The notes under the pieces: model-generated | What the model saw: the letters and a program-made list of their open reading frames with translations, nothing else | Told to the model about the DNA's origin: nothing | Database searches by the model: none | Origin: an uncultured Actinomycetes bacterium | GTDB lineage: Bacteria > Actinomycetota > Actinomycetes > Mycobacteriales > Nakamurellaceae | Assembly: GCA_937926105.1 (NCBI GenBank) | Contig: CALANS010000051.1 | Location: 186,001 to 250,000 of the forward strand | Reading direction: 5' to 3' | Length of the DNA: 64,000 nt | Part shown: in pieces, positions 1-7,342 of the stretch | Layout: each line of letters begins with the position of its first letter | Position numbering within the stretch: the stretch's first letter is position 1 | Translations under genes and position numbers: made by a program

Positions 1-1
1 C

Positions 2-715
2 GACATGATCGTGCACCTGAAGATGGCCGGACTTCGGTTGCAGCAGGGGGACTTCGACGGCGCCCGTGGGCACATCGCCGCCGTGCGGGTCGGTCAGCCG
101 GGCACGCCGGTCCCCCTGGAGCGCATCCTGCTGGCCGATGCCGCCCAGATCGGCATCCTGCTGGTGGAGGGGGAGGTGGCACAGGCGGTCGAACGGGCCA
201 CGGACCTGCGGGCACGAGCACCGGACGCGGTGGGGGACAACCCGATGTACGGGCATCTGAGCGCGATGATCGGATCGGTGTGCGCCTCGGCCGCGGTCGC
301 CGGCGGCGATCTGGCCACCGCCCGCCAGGACCTGCTGGCGAGCTATCCGGCGGCGCTATCCACCGAGGACCGGCCGCTGCTGGCCTCGTACGCGGTCTCC
401 GTGGCCGGCTATGCGGAGGCGATCGGGCGGCCGGTGGACGGGGCCGAGATCCTGGGCGCCGCCACGGCGCTGCGCGGGGCCGACGACCTCGGCGACGCCG
501 GCATCGCGAAGGTGCGCGAGCAGCTGATCGTCGCGCTGGGCCGGTCGGTGTTCGACGCCGAATACGCCGCCGGCCGTTCCTTGGGCCACGACATCGCGGC
601 CAAGCGCATCGACCCGGCGCTGCTGGAGGACGGCGACGAGTCCCGAGGGCCTGTCCGCTCGCATCCGAGCCGGCCGCTGACCCCGCGCACCGAGGCTCGG
701 GGGCGGCCGTCTTAG
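2..715 (+). CDS. C-terminal part of a probable TPR-containing transcriptional regulator (5' truncated)
   Basis: The reading frame is already open at the left edge, so the true start lies outside the window. About 237 residues are visible. They are alanine-rich helices with the look of tetratricopeptide repeats, and the end (ILGAATALRG, then a helix with YAAGRSLGHD) resembles the tail of large actinobacterial BTAD/AfsR- or LuxR-type ATPase regulators, where the helical tail senses or oligomerises. No DNA-binding or ATPase domain is inside the window, so the regulator assignment rests on this tail only. It ends 80 bases before the vapB start and is probably transcribed separately from it. Confidence 0.5.
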   Translation, partial: DMIVHLKMAGLRLQQGDFDGARGHIAAVRVGQPGTPVPLERILLADAAQIGILLVEGEVAQAVERATDLRARAPDAVGDNPMYGHLSAMIGSVCASAAVAGGDLATARQDLLASYPAALSTEDRPLLASYAVSVAGYAEAIGRPVDGAEILGAATALRGADDLGDAGIAKVREQLIVALGRSVFDAEYAAGRSLGHDIAAKRIDPALLEDGDESRGPVRSHPSRPLTPRTEARGRPS

Positions 716-747
716 CCGGTGATGCTGCCGACCCACGGCGAATGTTG

Positions 748-760
748 GTAGCATGGCTAC
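748..760. promoter_or_regulatory. Inverted repeat upstream of vapBC, candidate autorepression operator
   Basis: GTAGC-ATG-GCTAC has perfect 5-base arms with a 3-base spacer, 36 bases before the vapB GTG start. VapBC complexes usually repress their own promoter by binding short palindromes in this position. The role is inferred from position and symmetry only. Confidence 0.35.
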
Positions 761-795
761 GATCAATACATAACCAACAAGGAGGTGGCGTCACC

Positions 796-1017
796 GTGAC
801 GGTCACCCAGATTGATGTCGACGACAGTGCGCTCGAGGAGGCCATGCGACTGTCAGGCGCCAGGACGAAGAAGGACACGGTCAACCTGGCACTACGGGAG
901 TACGCCGAGCGTCATCGCCGGATCGAGGCTCTGGACCGCTATGCGGCTGCAGCACAGAATTGGGATCACGCGGCGTGGCAGGCAATGCGGGCGGCGGAGA
1001 AGTTGCCGGTCGCGTGA
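796..1017 (+). CDS. vapB: VapB-type antitoxin (type II toxin-antitoxin)
   Basis: A 73-residue protein that should neutralise the VapC toxin encoded immediately downstream and bind the vapBC promoter. The N-terminal part (ideally MTVTQIDVDDSALEEAM, then KKDTVNLALREY) is the ribbon-helix-helix pattern of VapB antitoxins of the DUF2191 type. The C-terminal part (WDHAAWQAMRAAEK) would be the toxin-wrapping tail. GTG at 796 is chosen because a strong AAGGAGGTG ribosome site lies about 10 bases upstream and the family length is about 70 residues. The stop overlaps the vapC start in a GTGA arrangement, which implies translational coupling. Confidence 0.8.
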   Translation: MTVTQIDVDDSALEEAMRLSGARTKKDTVNLALREYAERHRRIEALDRYAAAAQNWDHAAWQAMRAAEKLPVA

Positions 1018-1436
1018 GTCACTACCTGGTTGACTCGTCCGCGCTGTGGCGCATCCTGCGCGAGCCCGAGATTCGTGCCGGGTGGGCGGAGGTCATCAGC
1101 GACCATGGCATCGGATCGTGCCATCCGCAGCGCGCGGAGTTTCGCCGCTCGGCCCGTGACATGGACGAGTACGACCAGATGTCGGCGATGTTCGCTGATC
1201 TTTACCCGGACGTTCCGCTGCCGAAGGCCACCTGGCAGTGGGTCGAGACAGCGCAGTACCGGCTGGTTCGGGCGGGCGCGCACCGTGCGCTGTCCTGTGT
1301 GGACCTGTTGATCTGTGCCGTCGCCGCGCTCCGCGGACTCGTGATCCTGCATGACGACAACGACTTTGGCACCGCGGCCCAGCACCTGACCGAGCTGCGC
1401 GAGCGACGCGTTCGGACCCTGCCCGGACCGGCGTGA
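1014..1436 (+). CDS. vapC: VapC-type PIN-domain ribonuclease toxin
   Basis: A 140-residue PIN-domain protein, expected to be a Mg-dependent endoribonuclease that cleaves tRNA or rRNA when VapB is degraded. Acidic residues of the PIN site are visible: Asp in YLVDSSAL near residue 6, Glu in QRAEF near 43, Asp in CVDLLICA near 99 and Asp in HDDNDF near 117. The GTG start shares bases with the vapB stop (GTGA). The order antitoxin then toxin is the usual one. A strong hairpin at 1444-1470 closes the operon. The family is secure; the RNA target is unknown. Confidence 0.85.
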   Translation: MSHYLVDSSALWRILREPEIRAGWAEVISDHGIGSCHPQRAEFRRSARDMDEYDQMSAMFADLYPDVPLPKATWQWVETAQYRLVRAGAHRALSCVDLLICAVAALRGLVILHDDNDFGTAAQHLTELRERRVRTLPGPA

Positions 1437-1443
1437 ACGGCGG

Positions 1444-1470
1444 GGCGGGGCCGTGCTGCACGGCCCCGCC
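1444..1470. terminator. Bidirectional terminator hairpin between vapC and the ABC permease
   Basis: GGCGGGGCCGTG, loop CTG, then CACGGCCCCGCC: a perfect 12-base-pair stem with a 3-base loop. It lies between two convergent genes (vapC on plus, permease on minus), so it can serve both. No long T tract follows, which is common in high-GC actinobacteria. Confidence 0.75.
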
Positions 1471-1480
1471 GGCACGAGAC

Positions 1481-2332
1481 TCAGGCGCGCCGTCGGTATC
1501 CGCGCAGCGCCAGCGGCACGAACACGACCAGCAGCGCGGCCATCCAGCCCAGGGTCCACAGCAGATCGTTCGTCACCGGCCCGCCGGTCATCAGCCCGCG
1601 GATCGCCGATGCCAGGTGACTCATCGGGTTGGCGTCCGCCACGGGCCGCATCCAGCTCGGCATGGTGGAGGTCGGCACGTAGCCGTTGGACACGAAGCTG
1701 AGCGGCATCACCAGCAGGAACATGATGCCCTGCACCGCGCCGGGGGTGCGCACCTTCATACCAACCCACACCGAGATCCAGCAGAAGCACAGCGCGAACG
1801 CGACGGCCAGCCCGATCGCGGCCAGCGTGGCGATGACGTTGGTCTGGATGCGGAACCCCAGGATGGCGGCCATGCCCAGGGTCACGCCGCAGGAGATCAG
1901 GTAGCGCACCACGTCGGCCGCCACCGCTCCGACCAGCGGCACCGACCGGCCGATGGGCAACGATCGGAACCTGTCGAACACGCCCTTCTCGATATCCGCG
2001 TTCAGGTTCTGCCCGATCGCGACTCCGGCGAGCGCGATGCCGATGCCCATCATGGCGGGCAGCAGGAACTGCAGGTACTGGCCCTGCGATCCGCCGGAGA
2101 TGGCGCCGCCGAAGATGTAGGTGAACATCAGCAGGAAGATGATCGGCTGCAGCGTGACGTCGATCAGCGCCTCCGGCGTGCGCCAGGTCTTGATCAGGCT
2201 GCGCTTGGCCAGCGTCAGCACGTGGGACAGATAGGTGGCCGGCGACGAGGATGCCGTACTCAGCGCGGCCGAGACCGGCTGTGGTGGTGGAGGTCCGGCG
2301 TGCTGAGGCCGGGTCTGGGTGGTGGTGCTCAT
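1481..2332 (-). CDS. ABC-2 type exporter permease (DrrB-like)
   Basis: A 283-residue integral membrane protein with about six hydrophobic segments, the first near residues 60-80 (IIFLLMFTYIFGG). It belongs to the ABC-2 permease family, as in daunorubicin-resistance DrrB, and would form the channel for the ATPase encoded just upstream. The pattern SFVSNGYVP...MPSWM...NPMSHLASAIRGL near the end is typical of DrrB-like proteins. The ATG overlaps the ATPase stop (ATGA at 2329-2332), so the pair is one translationally coupled operon. The substrate (drug, lipid or peptide) cannot be told. Confidence 0.85.
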   Translation of the reverse strand: MSTTTQTRPQHAGPPPPQPVSAALSTASSSPATYLSHVLTLAKRSLIKTWRTPEALIDVTLQPIIFLLMFTYIFGGAISGGSQGQYLQFLLPAMMGIGIALAGVAIGQNLNADIEKGVFDRFRSLPIGRSVPLVGAVAADVVRYLISCGVTLGMAAILGFRIQTNVIATLAAIGLAVAFALCFCWISVWVGMKVRTPGAVQGIMFLLVMPLSFVSNGYVPTSTMPSWMRPVADANPMSHLASAIRGLMTGGPVTNDLLWTLGWMAALLVVFVPLALRGYRRRA

Positions 2333-3309
2333 GCTGCGTTCTCCTTGGAATCGATATCGGTGACGGTGTCCGCCGACCGGCCGGTCAGGGTCAGGAAGAC
2401 CTCGTCCAGGCTCGGCAGGTGCAGAGACAGTTCGTGCACGGCGACGCCCTCGGCGGCCAGCCTGGCCACCACCGGAGCGAAGAATTGCTCGTCCGGCACC
2501 GCGACCGATAGCCGCTCGCGGCCGACGATTTCCGGTGTCGCTCCGGTGATCTCGCCCAGAATGCGGCGCACATCGTCCAGCTGGGCGCCGTCCGCGGGGC
2601 GCACCTCGATGCGCTGCCCGCCGATGACCCGCTTGAGCCCGTCCGGGGTGTCGTTCGCGATCACCCTGCCGTGATCGATCACGCTGATCCGATCGGCCAG
2701 TGCATCGGCCTCGTCCAGGTACTGGGTCGTCAGCAGCACCGTGGAGCCGTCGGCGACCAGGGTGCGTACCACCTCCCACATCTCCTCGCGCTTGGCCGGG
2801 TCCAGCCCGGTGGTCGGCTCGTCGAGGAAGATCACCGCCGGCCGGCCGACCATGCTGGCGGCCAGGTCCAGGCGCCGGCGCATGCCACCGGAGTAGTTCT
2901 TGGCGACCCGGCCGGCCGCGTCGGCAAGGTCGAACCACTCCAGCAGCTCGGCGGCGCGGGCCCGGGCGTCCCGGGCGGACAGGTTGAGCAGGCGGCCGAT
3001 CATCACCAGGTTCTGGGTGCCGGTCAGGTCCTCGTCCACCGAGGCGTATTGGCCGGTGAGACCCACCGTCGCGCGCACCCGGTGCGGCTCGCGCAGCACG
3101 TCGTACCCGCCGACGGTGGCCTGCCCGGCATCCGGCTGCAGCAGGGTCGCCAGGATCCGCACCGCCGTGGTCTTGCCGGCGCCGTTCGGGCCCAGGACGC
3201 CCAGCACGGTGCCCTGCTCGGCGGACAGGTCGACCCCGTCCAGCGCCTGGGTGTTGCCGAAGCGCTTGCGCAGCCCCTCGGCGTGAATGGCTAATGCTCC
3301 TGTTGTCAT
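2329..3309 (-). CDS. ABC exporter ATP-binding protein (DrrA-like)
   Basis: A 326-residue ATPase that should power the adjacent DrrB-like permease. Walker A GPNGAGKTT, the signature YSGGMRRRLDLA, Walker B VIFLDEPTTGLDP and the H-loop-equivalent TTQYLDEAD are all visible; TTQYL in place of TTHYL is a feature of the DrrA group. A C-terminal DUF4162-like extension follows the nucleotide-binding domain. ATG at 3309 is preferred over upstream in-frame starts because GAGGAG lies just before it and homologues start there. Confidence 0.88.
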   Translation of the reverse strand: MTTGALAIHAEGLRKRFGNTQALDGVDLSAEQGTVLGVLGPNGAGKTTAVRILATLLQPDAGQATVGGYDVLREPHRVRATVGLTGQYASVDEDLTGTQNLVMIGRLLNLSARDARARAAELLEWFDLADAAGRVAKNYSGGMRRRLDLAASMVGRPAVIFLDEPTTGLDPAKREEMWEVVRTLVADGSTVLLTTQYLDEADALADRISVIDHGRVIANDTPDGLKRVIGGQRIEVRPADGAQLDDVRRILGEITGATPEIVGRERLSVAVPDEQFFAPVVARLAAEGVAVHELSLHLPSLDEVFLTLTGRSADTVTDIDSKENAA

Positions 3310-3444
3310 GGTGAGACTCCTCTGTGCTGCCCGCGGGCAGCGGCGACGTTCGTTGTCGATCACCACTGTGCCGGTGCCCGCTGGCGGCACGCTGACATCG
3401 GGCAGCCATGCGCTGGTGCGCCCTGATACGCCCCGCCCCGCCCC

Positions 3445-3492
3445 GCTCGTGAGCCTGTGGTTGCGCTATGGCGCCAGCACAGACTCACGAGC
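3445..3492. repeat. Long imperfect inverted repeat upstream of the DrrAB-like exporter
   Basis: GCTCGTGAGCCTGTG (3445-3459) faces CACAGACTCACGAGC (3478-3492): 15-base arms with one mismatch and an 18-base centre. It lies about 135 bases upstream of the exporter ATPase start. It could be an operator for a missing regulator or a cruciform/terminator structure. The rest of 3310-3757 holds no convincing gene apart from the elements listed separately. Confidence 0.5.
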
Positions 3493-3640
3493 GCAATCGG
3501 GCGCCCGGGTGTGACCTTGGCCGCAAACGGTATCGATCCAGCCGCAGTTGGTGTTCACTACTGATGCCGACCCTGGATGCGACGGTGGTTCACCAGCAGA
3601 CGGCGCCCGCGTGGCGCGGCAGTTGAGCTTGGGCGATGCG

Positions 3641-3665
3641 GGGGGTTCGATTCCTCCCGGCGGCA
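3641..3665 (+). other. tRNA 3'-end-like motif (T arm plus acceptor strand), no intact tRNA found
   Basis: GGGGG-TTCGATT-CCTCC makes a T stem (one G.T pair) with a canonical 7-base T loop, followed by seven bases and a discriminator-like A, then CTCA. The matching 5' acceptor strand and an anticodon arm with a proper 7-base loop could not be found in the 110 bases upstream. Bases from about 3579 (GCGACGGTGG...GCAGACG) faintly resemble the start of a leucine-type tRNA. This may be a decayed tRNA or an attachment-site copy of a tRNA end. Confidence 0.3.
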
Positions 3666-3668
3666 CTC

Positions 3669-3710
3669 AGCGGGACGCACGACTGGACCACCCCGGTCGC
3701 GCGTCCCGCT
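3669..3710. terminator. Long hairpin downstream of the trehalase-like gene and of the tRNA-like motif
   Basis: AGCGGGACGC (3669-3678) pairs perfectly with GCGTCCCGCT (3701-3710). Inside, CGACTGG pairs with CCGGTCG, leaving a short loop. It sits 48 bases beyond the stop of the minus-strand GH15 gene and 4 bases beyond the tRNA-like end on the plus strand, so it can act as a terminator in either direction. There is no T tract. Confidence 0.6.
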
Positions 3711-3757
3711 TGTCAATTCACTCGGGTCACTCGGGGCGTCGAATCACTCGGGCGTCG

Positions 3758-5767
3758 TCACGCCAGCCGGTTCGCCGGCGTGAAGGCGAAATGGTCCTCA
3801 TCCGACTCGGCCCGGATCACGTGCGTCACCGCATTGATCAATGCCAGGTGGGTGAATGCCTGCGGGAAGTTGCCCAGGTGCCGCCCGCTGACCGGGTCCA
3901 GTTCCTCGGCGTACAGCCCCAGCGGCGACGCGTGCGAGAGCAGCCGCTCGCAGAGTGCTCGGGCCCGGTTCACCTCGCCGATCTCGACCAGCGCCGACAC
4001 CAGCCAGAACGAACAGATGGTGAAACTACCCTCCACGCCAGACAATCCGTCGTCGGTGGACTCCGTTCGGTAGCGCAGCACCAGCCCGTCCTGGGTCAGA
4101 TCGTCGGCGATCGCCAGCACCGTCGCGCGAATCCGCGGGTCGTCCGGCGGCAAAAAGCGCACCAGCGGCGCCAGCAGCAGCGACGCGTCCAGCTCCGAAG
4201 ACCCGTAGTGCTGCACCAGCACGCCGCGCTCGTCCACCCCGTGGGCCAGCACATCGGCGCGGATCTCGTCGGCGATCCGTTGCCAGCGCCGGGCCTGCTC
4301 GTCGGAGTCGTGCAGCGACGCCAGTCGCGCCCCCCGGTCCAACGCCACCCAACACATGATCTTGCTCATGGTGAAGTGTTTCGGTTCGCCGCGCACCTCC
4401 CAGATGCCCCGGTCGGTGCCCTGCCACCGCTCGGCCGCCTGCTCGACCTGGGCGACCACGATGGGCCACATCTCCTCGGGCATCTGATCCCGGGACCGCG
4501 TGTGCAGGTACACCGAGTCCAGCAGCGCGCCCCACACGTCGTGCTGCCGCTGGTCGAACGCGCCGTTTCCGATGCGCACCGGACGGGCGTCGCCGTAGCC
4601 GGACAGGTGGTCCAGGGTGCGCTCGGTCAGGTCCCGCTCCCCGTCCACCCCGTACATGATCTGCAGGTGCTCCGGGTCGTCGGTGGCGACATCGTGCACG
4701 AAGTAGAAGAAGTCGTCGGCCTCCCGATCGAAGCCCAGCGTGTACAGCCCCCACAGCGCGAAGGTGGAGTCCCGGATCCAGGAGTAGCGATAGTCCCAGT
4801 TGCGCTCGCCGTGCGGGGTCTCCGGCAGCGAGGTGGTGGCCGCCGCCATCAGGGCGCCGGTCGGGGCGTAGCTGAGCCCCTTGAGCGCCAGCGCCGAGGT
4901 CTGCAGGTGCGCCCGCCAGGGATGGTCCGGGAACGAGCCCTGGGTCAGCCACTGCCGCCAGAATTCGCTGGTCTCCTCTATCAGTCGGTTGGCCTCGTCC
5001 AGGTCGGTCGGGCCGGGCAGCTCGGAAAAGGCCAATGCCACGAAATGCCGTTCCCCCTCCCGCATCCGGGTCCGGCCGGTCACGATGCGACCCTCCAGGC
5101 CGAGCCGGACCGAGCTGGTCAGGGTGAGCGTCGGCTGGCCGTGGGCGGTTCCGACGACGGTGTCGTACCCGGCGTCGGGGTAGGTCCAGTCCACCGGCGT
5201 GCGGCCGTAGTCGAATTCGGGGCGGCAGCTCACCGACAGGTCGACCGTCCCGTACAGACATTCCACCGTGCGCACCAGCAGGTGCGTGGCATCGGTGTCG
5301 GTTGGTGCCCGGCGGTGTGTCTGCGAGCGCTGCGAGAGGTTGTGCCACGGGCCGATGATCAGCGCGTCACGGACGATCAGCCATCCGGTCGGAGTCTGCC
5401 AGGTGGTCTCCAGCACCAAGGTGCCGGGCAGGTAGCGGCGGGCCACCGGGACCTGAGAGCCGAACGGCCCGACCCGGAACGAGCCGGCGGAGCGATCGAG
5501 CAGGGCGGTGAAGATGCTCGGTGAGTCCGGGCGTGGCACGCACATCCACTCCACGGAGCCGGACGGGGCGATCAGGCAGTTGGTCTCGCAGTCGGATAGG
5601 AATGCGTAGTCGGCGATGGCCGGGAATTCGCCGGAGATCCCGCGCCGGTAGGGGGATCCGTCGGTGGCCTCGGTGCGGCCGGCGGTGGTGGCGTCGGCGG
5701 TCTGGGCATCCGGTCGCGCGGTGGAAGGGGCGTCGCTGGCTGTCACGTCACCGATTGTCTCGTGCAC
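3758..5767 (-). CDS. Glycoside hydrolase family 15 protein, trehalase/glucoamylase-like
   Basis: A 669-residue cytoplasmic enzyme expected to hydrolyse alpha-glucosidic bonds. Mycobacterial relatives of this length act as trehalases. The N-terminal beta domain starts at ISGEFPAIADYAFLSDCET (near 45), and the (alpha/alpha)6 barrel follows. Characteristic motifs are WDYRYSWIRDSTF, the general-acid region GIWEVRGEPKHFT (Glu near 453), and EELDPVSG...GNFPQAFTHLAL (second catalytic Glu near 628). The GTG at 5767 has no clear ribosome site, and a second in-frame GTG seven codons later is possible. The hairpin at 3669-3710 is its likely terminator. Confidence 0.88.
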   Translation of the reverse strand: MHETIGDVTASDAPSTARPDAQTADATTAGRTEATDGSPYRRGISGEFPAIADYAFLSDCETNCLIAPSGSVEWMCVPRPDSPSIFTALLDRSAGSFRVGPFGSQVPVARRYLPGTLVLETTWQTPTGWLIVRDALIIGPWHNLSQRSQTHRRAPTDTDATHLLVRTVECLYGTVDLSVSCRPEFDYGRTPVDWTYPDAGYDTVVGTAHGQPTLTLTSSVRLGLEGRIVTGRTRMREGERHFVALAFSELPGPTDLDEANRLIEETSEFWRQWLTQGSFPDHPWRAHLQTSALALKGLSYAPTGALMAAATTSLPETPHGERNWDYRYSWIRDSTFALWGLYTLGFDREADDFFYFVHDVATDDPEHLQIMYGVDGERDLTERTLDHLSGYGDARPVRIGNGAFDQRQHDVWGALLDSVYLHTRSRDQMPEEMWPIVVAQVEQAAERWQGTDRGIWEVRGEPKHFTMSKIMCWVALDRGARLASLHDSDEQARRWQRIADEIRADVLAHGVDERGVLVQHYGSSELDASLLLAPLVRFLPPDDPRIRATVLAIADDLTQDGLVLRYRTESTDDGLSGVEGSFTICSFWLVSALVEIGEVNRARALCERLLSHASPLGLYAEELDPVSGRHLGNFPQAFTHLALINAVTHVIRAESDEDHFAFTPANRLA

Positions 5768-5875
5768 ATCGATTGCTCGCAGGTCGTCGGCGTGTGACGG
5801 CGCGCGACCGCATGCCGGGCCGGTTGACCCTGCACTGCCGCGGACTGCGTCCGACCAGGCAACTACCGTGGCGCG

Positions 5876-6787
5876 GTGAGCACCTCCGAGGCCGCCGCGT
5901 CGGCCCCCCGCGCCGGCAGCGCCGCGGCACTCCTCGCGGTCGTCGTCACCGTCGTGCTGTGGGCCTCGGCGTTCGTCGGCATCCGGTACGCCGCGCCGTA
6001 CCTGTCGCCCGGGCCGCTGGCCCTGGGCCGATTGGCGGTGGGCACCGTCGCCCTCGGCGCGCTGGTGGTGCTGCGCCGGGACCCGCTGCCCCGCGGGCGG
6101 GACTGGTGGCCGATCGTCACCATCGGCGTGCTGTGGTTCGGCGTCTACAACGTTGCGCTCAACGCCGGGGAGCGGGCAGTGGACGCGGGCACCGCCGCCA
6201 TGGTGATCAACATCGGCCCGCTGCTGATCGCGGTGCTGGCCGGCTGGCTGCTGCGGGAGGGCTTTCCGCGCAGTCTGCTGATCGGCATCGGCGTGGCATT
6301 CGCCGGATCCGTGGTGGTCGGGCTCGCCACGTCGGAGGGCGCTGTGGGCTCCGCCCCGCTGATCGGCGTGCTGCTGTGCCTAGCGGCGGCGGTGGTCTAC
6401 GCGATCTCGGTGGTGCTGCAGAAGGGCGTGCTGGCGCGGGTATCCGCGGTGCAGGTCACGTTCTGCGGCTGCGCGATCGGATTGGTGTGCACGCTCGGGT
6501 GGGCGCCGCAGCTGGTCGGCGAGATCGGCCGGGCACCAACGTCGGTGGCAGCGTCGGTGCTCGCGACGGTCGTCTACCTGGGGCTGTTCCCGACCGCAGT
6601 CGCGTTCACCACCTGGGCGTTCGCGCTGCGCCGGCTGCCGGCCGGCAGGCTGGGAGCAACGACCTATGTGGTGCCGGCCTTGGTGGTGCTGATGGCGTGG
6701 ATGCTGCTCGGCGAGGTGCCGCCGTGGGGCGCCCTGGTGGGCGGTGCGCTGTGCCTGGCGGGCGTGGCCATCTCCCGGCGGCGGTGA
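5876..6787 (+). CDS. EamA/DMT-superfamily membrane transporter
   Basis: A 303-residue protein with about ten hydrophobic segments in two similar halves, the layout of EamA drug/metabolite transporters. WASAFVGIRYAAP near residue 30 is the typical first-helix signature, and the second half has a matching FTTWAFALRRLPAG segment. It probably exports small metabolites or amino acids; the substrate is unknown. The GTG start lacks a clear Shine-Dalgarno sequence. It is divergent from the trehalase-like gene across 108 bases, which must hold both promoters. Confidence 0.85.
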   Translation: MSTSEAAASAPRAGSAAALLAVVVTVVLWASAFVGIRYAAPYLSPGPLALGRLAVGTVALGALVVLRRDPLPRGRDWWPIVTIGVLWFGVYNVALNAGERAVDAGTAAMVINIGPLLIAVLAGWLLREGFPRSLLIGIGVAFAGSVVVGLATSEGAVGSAPLIGVLLCLAAAVVYAISVVLQKGVLARVSAVQVTFCGCAIGLVCTLGWAPQLVGEIGRAPTSVAASVLATVVYLGLFPTAVAFTTWAFALRRLPAGRLGATTYVVPALVVLMAWMLLGEVPPWGALVGGALCLAGVAISRRR

Positions 6788-6845
6788 GGGCGCAGGACGC
6801 TGCCGACCTCGTCACCCTCCACGCAGACAGTTGGTGGACCAGGGT

Positions 6846-7214
6846 TCAGTCACGACGGTTTGGAGGGAGTGGTGGTGATGACTTCTTGTCGATCTTCACA
6901 GCCATCACCACCATGCCGGTGGCGCCTACCAGAGCCAAGGCAAGGTAGACGAGTATTTCTGCGATTTCGGAGTTCGATATACTGTCGACCGCCCCGGTCT
7001 GATCCGCGAGAATTCCCTTCTGCCATTGGATGGCGTACTGCCGGCCGAGCCCGAAGGCTCCTGCCGTGAGAATTATTGCAGACAGCAGGACGTAGACTCC
7101 TCGCGAAATGTGAATTCCGAGTCTCGACTTTGATTCCTCACTGGAACGTTCTACCGTGACGGGCGTCAGACATTCTTGCCCTGCTCCGCACTGGCCGCCG
7201 CGTCGGTGTTCCAC
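6846..7214 (-). CDS. Small two-helix membrane protein of unknown function
   Basis: A 122-residue protein with two membrane segments (about residues 38-58, VYVLLSAIILTAGAFGLG, and 86-108, EILVYLALALVGATGMVV) and a charged C-terminus. GTG at 7214 is supported by AGAGGAAAG six bases upstream. The codons are more A/T-ended than in the neighbours, for example ATT, AAT and TCA, which hints at later acquisition or low expression. No family was recognised. Confidence 0.6.
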   Translation of the reverse strand: MEHRRGGQCGAGQECLTPVTVERSSEESKSRLGIHISRGVYVLLSAIILTAGAFGLGRQYAIQWQKGILADQTGAVDSISNSEIAEILVYLALALVGATGMVVMAVKIDKKSSPPLPPNRRD

Positions 7215-7342
7215 GGCGGCTTTCCTCTAGCAAAGATCCAATGGCATGCGATTCGAGCGAGCACGGTTTTCTCGAACCCGCGCAATTGTCGCCTGGCCAG
7301 CGCCGCCGAACGGTGCGCCCGGGCCGCGGGTTTGAATCGGGG

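Noticed and set aside
3541..3665. A full tRNA gene
   Set aside because: No 7-base acceptor partner within tRNA length and no 5+7 anticodon arm could be drawn; only the 3' end fits.
3466..3666. Short minus-strand frame starting PGGIEPPAS
   Set aside because: This peptide is the well-known antisense translation of a tRNA 3' end; it marks the tRNA-like motif and not a protein gene.
3548..5524. A 658-residue plus-strand open frame
   Set aside because: Antisense to the GH15 gene, whose motifs are clear; composition (His/Gln/Arg/Pro-rich) is typical of a shadow frame.
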